Source of the DNA: Medicago truncatula
Taxonomy: Eukaryota; Streptophyta; Magnoliopsida; Fabales; Fabaceae
Assembly (NCBI RefSeq): GCF_003473485.1
Contig: NC_053043.1
Coordinates: 1,374,001 to 1,438,000 of the forward strand
DNA: 64,000 nt
Direction of reading: 5' to 3'
Both the position numbers and the translations under genes were made by a program. The notes under the pieces were generated by a model. That model searched no databases. It saw only the letters and a list, made by a program, of their open reading frames with translations, and was not told where the DNA came from. This document shows positions 58,768-64,000 of this stretch, piece after piece (position 1 is the stretch's first letter; each line of letters opens with the position of its first letter).

Positions 58768-59166
58768 AGAGTTACTTTATCTTGTTTTAACGTTTGAACA
58801 TTGAAAGGTTCTTTCTTTCTTCTTACATGGAAGCAGAAGTGCTGTGGGGACAAGTCACAGCCGTGCATGCGTGCATCTTTGACTCTACTCTTTCTCCTCT
58901 TAATTAATCATATTTCTCATTAATTATTCACCCTTCATTAATCATCATTATCATATTAACAAATAAAAATCACAATTATTCAATTTAATTTTAATAAAAA
59001 AAAGAAAGAAAAAGAAGAATACTCATGATTGATTTATAAAATTATCTTTTATTAATGATATGATTTTTTTAAAGAAATACAAAATTATCTTTTATTAATA
59101 ATATGATTTTTTTTAAAGAAATAGAAAGAAAAAATAGTAATAAATGGTAATTGTATGATAAGAAAC
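58768..59166. other. Intergenic, no gene seen
   Basis: AT-rich. An imperfect ~58-bp tandem duplication with AAAATTATCTTTTATTAAT occurs at about 59037-59118. Confidence 0.45.
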
Positions 59167-59180
59167 AAATCATTAATGAT

Positions 59181-59262
59181 TTGTTAATGCGGTCGGATGA
59201 ATTAGAAATCCTCTTTCTTGTTTTTGTTGTTTTTCTCTTTTGTTAGCTTTGTAAAAAAAAAA
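59181..59262 (+). mobile_element. 82-bp poly-A retroposon fragment with 14-bp duplication
   Basis: A short segment ending GTTAGCTTTGT plus poly-A lies between perfect copies of AAATCATTAATGAT (59167-59180 and 59263-59276). Probably a strongly 5'-truncated LINE. Confidence 0.75.
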
Positions 59263-59276
59263 AAAATCATTAATGA

Positions 59277-60135
59277 TGCATTAAAATTGTAAATTGACTT
59301 TTGATAAAACATAAATTTTTTTTACAAAATTATTTATAATTAAAAGGAAATGCTAACTTAGAAAACATCCAAAAACATTTCGCTGAGATTTTAACCTTCT
59401 CTTCCATCAATGCAAAATTTTTTGACAATTTTTTTACCAACATATAGTTTAACTTGCTTCGAGAGGTTAGACTCCAATTATGTGTTAAGATATTCGATTC
59501 TTTCGCATCAAACGAAAGTTAAAGAAAAAATATCTAAGAACACTCGATATAATAAGTGTCTATTTCAGCTTTACCAAAAGTCAACATTCAAATTCAACTA
59601 TAAGAATCAATCAATATTAAATCTATCAATCAAAAGAAAACTTTATCATTTTATTATCCATTATGATTTTACTCGGCTCGACTCGAGAAATTAATCTCCA
59701 CATTTGTGAGATATGGTGTTGGACCAAAAAGAGTAGAGGAAATTTCTGAGTAAAGAAAGGATGCAACATTCGTTGACCCCAGCTTTCTCTTTCTCTTCTT
59801 CTCCTTAACCTTCTCTTTCTCTCTCTAAAAAACTCTTCTTTCTTTCTCTGCATTTTCACCTCAAACTACCCATACCCATCTCATCTTTTTGCTTCCATTC
59901 CAACCCAACAACACTACCAACAAATAAAGAACAAATTTTGAACCTACCCATCATTCAATTTTCATCAAATTATCAACTTCACTAACCATTTTTCATTTGG
60001 TCAACGTGGTCAAAGTATTGTGTAGTTTGATGATTTGTATTGTTTAGATCAATAAAGGGTTTGTTTTTGTTATTAACCAATCAAATCAATTGTATATGAA
60101 TGATTATGAAGTTGTGTTGTTCTAGTTGAAGAAAA
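59277..60135 (+). promoter_or_regulatory. SERK1 upstream region and probable 5' leader
   Basis: A pyrimidine-rich stretch (about 59783-59850, repeated CTTCTCT/TTCTCTCT) precedes the SERK1 start by roughly 300 bp, as is common for plant 5' leaders. No clear TATA box was chosen. Confidence 0.4.
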
Positions 60136-63100
60136 ATGGAACAAGTGACTTCATCATCTTCTTCTAAAACTTTGTTTCTTTTTTGGGCTATTTTGGTGTT
60201 TGATTTGGTGCTTAAAGCTTCTTCTAATGTTGAAGGTGGGTGGTGGTTACTTTGGTATTTACTATATTAAGCCTTTATTTGATTGTTTCATAAATGTTTC
60301 TATATGTGCTTTACTTTACTATGATTAGGAAAATTATTCACCTAGTTTTGATCTATACTAGGTTGCCCTTTAGCTTTATTGTTACTGTTCATATGTTTGA
60401 TTGAAGAATTATACTGGAGATGACATCATAGTAGCTTTTAGGAATATTCCAACTCAAATATTCTATAGATAGGATCATATGATTGAAGAATTATAGGAAA
60501 TTTCATATATGGTGATGGTTTTCTGCATCACTAATTTCATATCTTGATTGTTTAGTGGTGAGTGCTTAATCCAAAACTTATGGAATTCACAGATGACCAG
60601 AATTGATGGTAATACCGCGTGACATAATCTACAGGACTTCATTATATTAGTTAGCCTAGTATTTAAGTGTATGCTAATAAGTCTGATTAGTGAAAATTGG
60701 GGTTCATGTTACGGTCCTCGGTGTATCATTATTTCACATTGCATAGTGGTTGCCAACGCTTACTTTTTATAGATATGATAATGTTAGTTTTCAGGGTTTG
60801 AACCCTGAACCTCGTGCTTACTTGGTATCCTACTCTAAACAAGTTATTATTTTGCAACTGAAGATTGGTTCTTTTTAGCACAGGTGATGCACTGAATGCA
60901 TTGAAGAGCAACTTGAATGATCCTAACAATGTTCTTCAAAGTTGGGATGCTACCCTTGTCAATCCTTGCACGTGGTTTCATGTTACATGCAATGGTGATA
61001 ACAGTGTAACCCGTGTGTAAGTTGATATGTCATTTTTACTGTGTTTTATGAATGTGAATGTTTGTCTATGTAGTGAATTTTTTTTGTGTGCATTTGAACA
61101 GTGATCTTGGAAATGCGGAACTTTCTGGTACACTGGTTTCACAACTGGGTGATCTCTCAAATTTACAGTACTTGTAAGTTGTGATTCAGATATGTTGGTG
61201 TTGAGTAATTTGACTGTTTATGAGCAGATTAAGATCAACCTTGTTTCTTGAGTGATACTCTTGTATTTTAGAACTGTAGAAAGTCTCAATCTATATAAGT
61301 GAGGACTGTACTGCCTGCTACCATTTCTTTTATCATTGAAGACTGAATCATGAAACTTTATATATCTTCATAAGCTTTCCTTGATATCATCTGGGTTTTG
61401 AAGATAGTTGTCTAAATTTCCGAAGGAAAGATTATAAAATTCACTGTATACATGGCTACCTATTTTGGTTTGTCCTGTCACGTTCACAACATATCAGCTA
61501 GTTCGTACAAATCACATGAATATGATTTTTCACCTTTCAATTATTTGTTGGACTTTTTTGTTTGTACAAATATGAACTTTCTTCCCCTTTCAATGGCAGG
61601 GAACTTTATAGTAATAATATAACAGGAAAAATCCCAGAAGAGCTAGGAAATTTGACAAACTTGGTGAGCTTGGATCTTTACTTGAACCATTTAAGTGGTA
61701 CCATACCGACTACATTGGGCAAGCTTCTAAAACTACGGTTCCTGTATGCATACTTTCCTTATTCTCATATCTTTGATCTATAAAATTTATTTATGTTGGT
61801 TTCAATTGTTTTGTCTTCCTTTACTTTGTTCAGCATCCTATTTGTTTTGCTTCCCGACGCAATATGCGGTAGATTTTAGAGTCTCTACAGCATGACCATT
61901 TCGTTTCCAGCAAAAATGTAATATACAAAAATGCACGTCTAAAAAAGCATAGTCCTTTGTCAAAAAAAAAAAAGAAAAGAAGCATAGTCCTATTTTTGTT
62001 TTTGCTGCTGGTCGTGGTTATTATTACTTGTTTCAATAGTGTGATTATGTGCCAACTCGTCTCAATATCTGGCTATCAAAGATGCAACCAATTCAACACA
62101 ATAGCTATTTATTTGTATGCACACTTATGGGCTAAGGAGGTGGTGAAGCCTGCTTAAGTTTCTTATTTTACTGGTTTATAGATAAGCTTGATTTAGCATA
62201 ACCATATCTGATTTTTTTATCAAATAATCCTGATTACATGTAATAATCCCCATTCCTCATTTCAAATAATTAAAGCTATGAGCCCCATGATATTTTAAAG
62301 GACTTGTTACAAAATATGTTACAATATTATTCTGATCTTATGATGATATCTTGATATTATGTTACAATATTTCAGTTTATTTCAGTCTATCTTATAAGAT
62401 TAGTTTCATATATTCTAACAGGACCGGCGCTCAATTGTTTGCATGGTCTTTTCGTGCAATTTTTCTTCTTTTCTTTTTATTGCAATTAAATGGAATTTGC
62501 ATTTTGCACAACCAGATGTGTAAAAATTTCTAGTACGATTATCTAATTTGCATTTGGCCTTGAGTGAGATATAATTTTCATTTTTGACAAATTCGCTTTG
62601 CATGGTAGATATTTGATATCTTTCCTTCCTATGCTAGTAAACACACTCTTTTCATGCATTTGATAACTAGTTGCACATCATGGCTTATTATTCTACTTTA
62701 TCAGTTGTATATCACAAACTAATTATTCATCTTGCTCTCCAAAACAGGCGTCTCAATAATAACACCTTGACTGGCCACATTCCCATGTCTTTGACAAATG
62801 TTTCTTCGCTGCAAGTTCTGTGAGTGTTACTCCTTTATTTTGATTTGTCATGAGTTATAGAGTTAAAGTAGAATCCTATTTCCTATTTATACTAGATTCA
62901 TATATTTCCATGTGTAAATTGACACAACGGCCATCTTGGAATACAGCGATCTTTCAAACAACGATCTAGAAGGAACTGTCCCAGTGAATGGTTCATTTTC
63001 ATTATTTACTCCTATCAGGTCGGTGCAGATAATTATTTTCTTATTTGGTCTTGTTGTTGACGGTTGACCTGAAACTTTGCTAATGGCATGTGTTCCACTT

Positions 63101-64000
63101 TACAGTTATCAAAATAATCGTCGCTTGATACAACCAAAAAACGCTCCCGCACCACTTTCTCCACCAGCACCAACTTCTTCAGGTTCATTGATGTCTGTTT
63201 TTAATTGAATTATTTTCAAGTGTTAAAGAATAACCCTTTCCAAAAAATTGTTAAAGAATAACTTGAACTGAAAGCTTCAATTCAGAATATAACCCTAGCT
63301 TGCTCACAACTCTCTTGAATTCAAGTTAGACTCAACTTTTTCCAAAAATTTGATTTAAGACGGAAAAATAATCAAACTAGATCAACTTGAAATCGATGTT
63401 ATGTTAAAAAACCACTTGACCTAAAAGTTTGAGCTGTAAAACAAAAGCTAAGGATGGTTTTCTACAACTCTTAAAATTGAGGCTATACGAAACAAGTTTT
63501 CTATTTCACTTGTACTTTGCCACTGTTTCTTTTAGAATCCACCTCTAACCTTTTTTCTTATCTTACCTACCATTATCTCTTTTGCCCCTTTTCCTCCAAA
63601 GAACAAGGATAAATGATGTTATAATTGATAGTCATTGACTATGTGGCTTTTTCGAAACACAATTGTATTAAACATTTTTATTTTTTATTCTGTGACAATT
63701 TATTGTTTCAAGTTATATTTATTATTAAACTTTTAATCCTTTTTGCAGGTGGTAGTAATACTGGAGCTATTGCTGGAGGAGTTGCTGCTGGTGCTGCTCT
63801 GTTGTTTGCCGCTCCTGCAATTGCACTTGCTTATTGGCGAAAAAGAAAACCACAGGATCATTTCTTTGACGTTCCTGGTTAGTTAAATAACATAAAACAT
63901 GGTTATACATGTTGACAAATGCTGCATTATATATTTATTACCGATGAACCAACATTTTGTCTTTTACCCCTGTAGCTGAGGAGGATCCCGAAGTTCACCT
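60136..64000 (+). CDS. SERK1: Somatic embryogenesis receptor-like kinase (SERK1), 5' part, exons 1-9
   Basis: LRR receptor kinase; SERKs act as co-receptors for brassinosteroid, peptide and immune receptors at the plasma membrane. Exons: 60136-60235, 60884-61016, 61102-61173, 61600-61743, 62748-62819, 62947-63018, 63106-63182, 63749-63877, 63976 to beyond the window. Phases agree, and the 133/72/144/72-base exon sizes are those of SERK genes. Order: signal peptide ([17 protein letters not shown]); N-terminal cap [17 protein letters not shown]; five LRRs, about one per 24 residues ([28 protein letters not shown]); the proline-rich SPP segment ([11 protein letters not shown]) diagnostic of SERKs; a transmembrane helix near residues 229-252; and the basic [15 protein letters not shown] juxtamembrane part. 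The kinase domain lies outside the window. It reads as Medicago SERK1 from memory. Intron 4 holds a small poly-A insertion at 61957-61979. Confidence 0.95.
61957..61979 (+). mobile_element. Micro poly-A insertion (23 bp) in SERK1 intron 4
   Basis: The insert TTGTC plus an A-rich run lies between perfect copies of AAGCATAGTCCT (61945-61956 and 61980-61991). The TTGTC-polyA junction is the same as the tail of the retroposon at 50701-51229. Confidence 0.65.

Overview
This is a stretch of nuclear DNA from a flowering plant, almost certainly a Medicago species (M. truncatula or a close relative). It is AT-rich. Its genes have many short exons with GT..AG introns, and miniature transposons and poly-A-tailed retroposons are dense. 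The receptor kinase at the right edge reads, exon by exon, as the Medicago SERK1 protein as I remember it; no search was run.

Intact host genes: (1) a seven-exon GH3 beta-xylosidase/arabinofuranosidase on the minus strand (2688-7052, 775 codons); (2, 3) two tandem three-exon F-box/FBD genes on the plus strand (34004-35656 and 37687-39358), each 395 codons; (4) a six-exon laccase on the minus strand (47179-49952, 579 codons); (5) the first nine exons of SERK1 on the plus strand (60136 to the window end). The xylosidase and laccase would act in the cell wall, the F-box proteins in SCF ubiquitin ligases, and SERK1 at the plasma membrane. Nothing suggests they work as one unit.

The rest is largely mobile DNA. 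7-24 kb holds MULE-type MITEs (one inserted into a copy of itself), LINE remnants, a 2.8-kb solo LTR, and a second solo LTR nested inside another element. 24592-30271 is a complete 5.68-kb Mutator-like element with ~255-bp terminal inverted repeats and a 9-bp target duplication. It carries a mudrA-like transposase (one frameshift) and a second, convergent gene for a GRF zinc-finger/membrane protein. 30-44 kb is a duplicated F-box cluster with pseudogene copies. One duplicated block preserves the empty sites of the MULE and of a Stowaway MITE, so both insertions can be read to the base. 44-60 kb holds a decayed Copia gag, a pair of short retroposons with 16-bp target duplications, several insertions that are little more than a poly-A tail between target duplications, and a 296-codon plastid atpA fragment lying between the ends of a MITE.

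The most interesting candidates are the two-gene MULE with its convergent GRF-membrane protein, and the set of hyper-truncated poly-A insertions, one of them inside a SERK1 intron.
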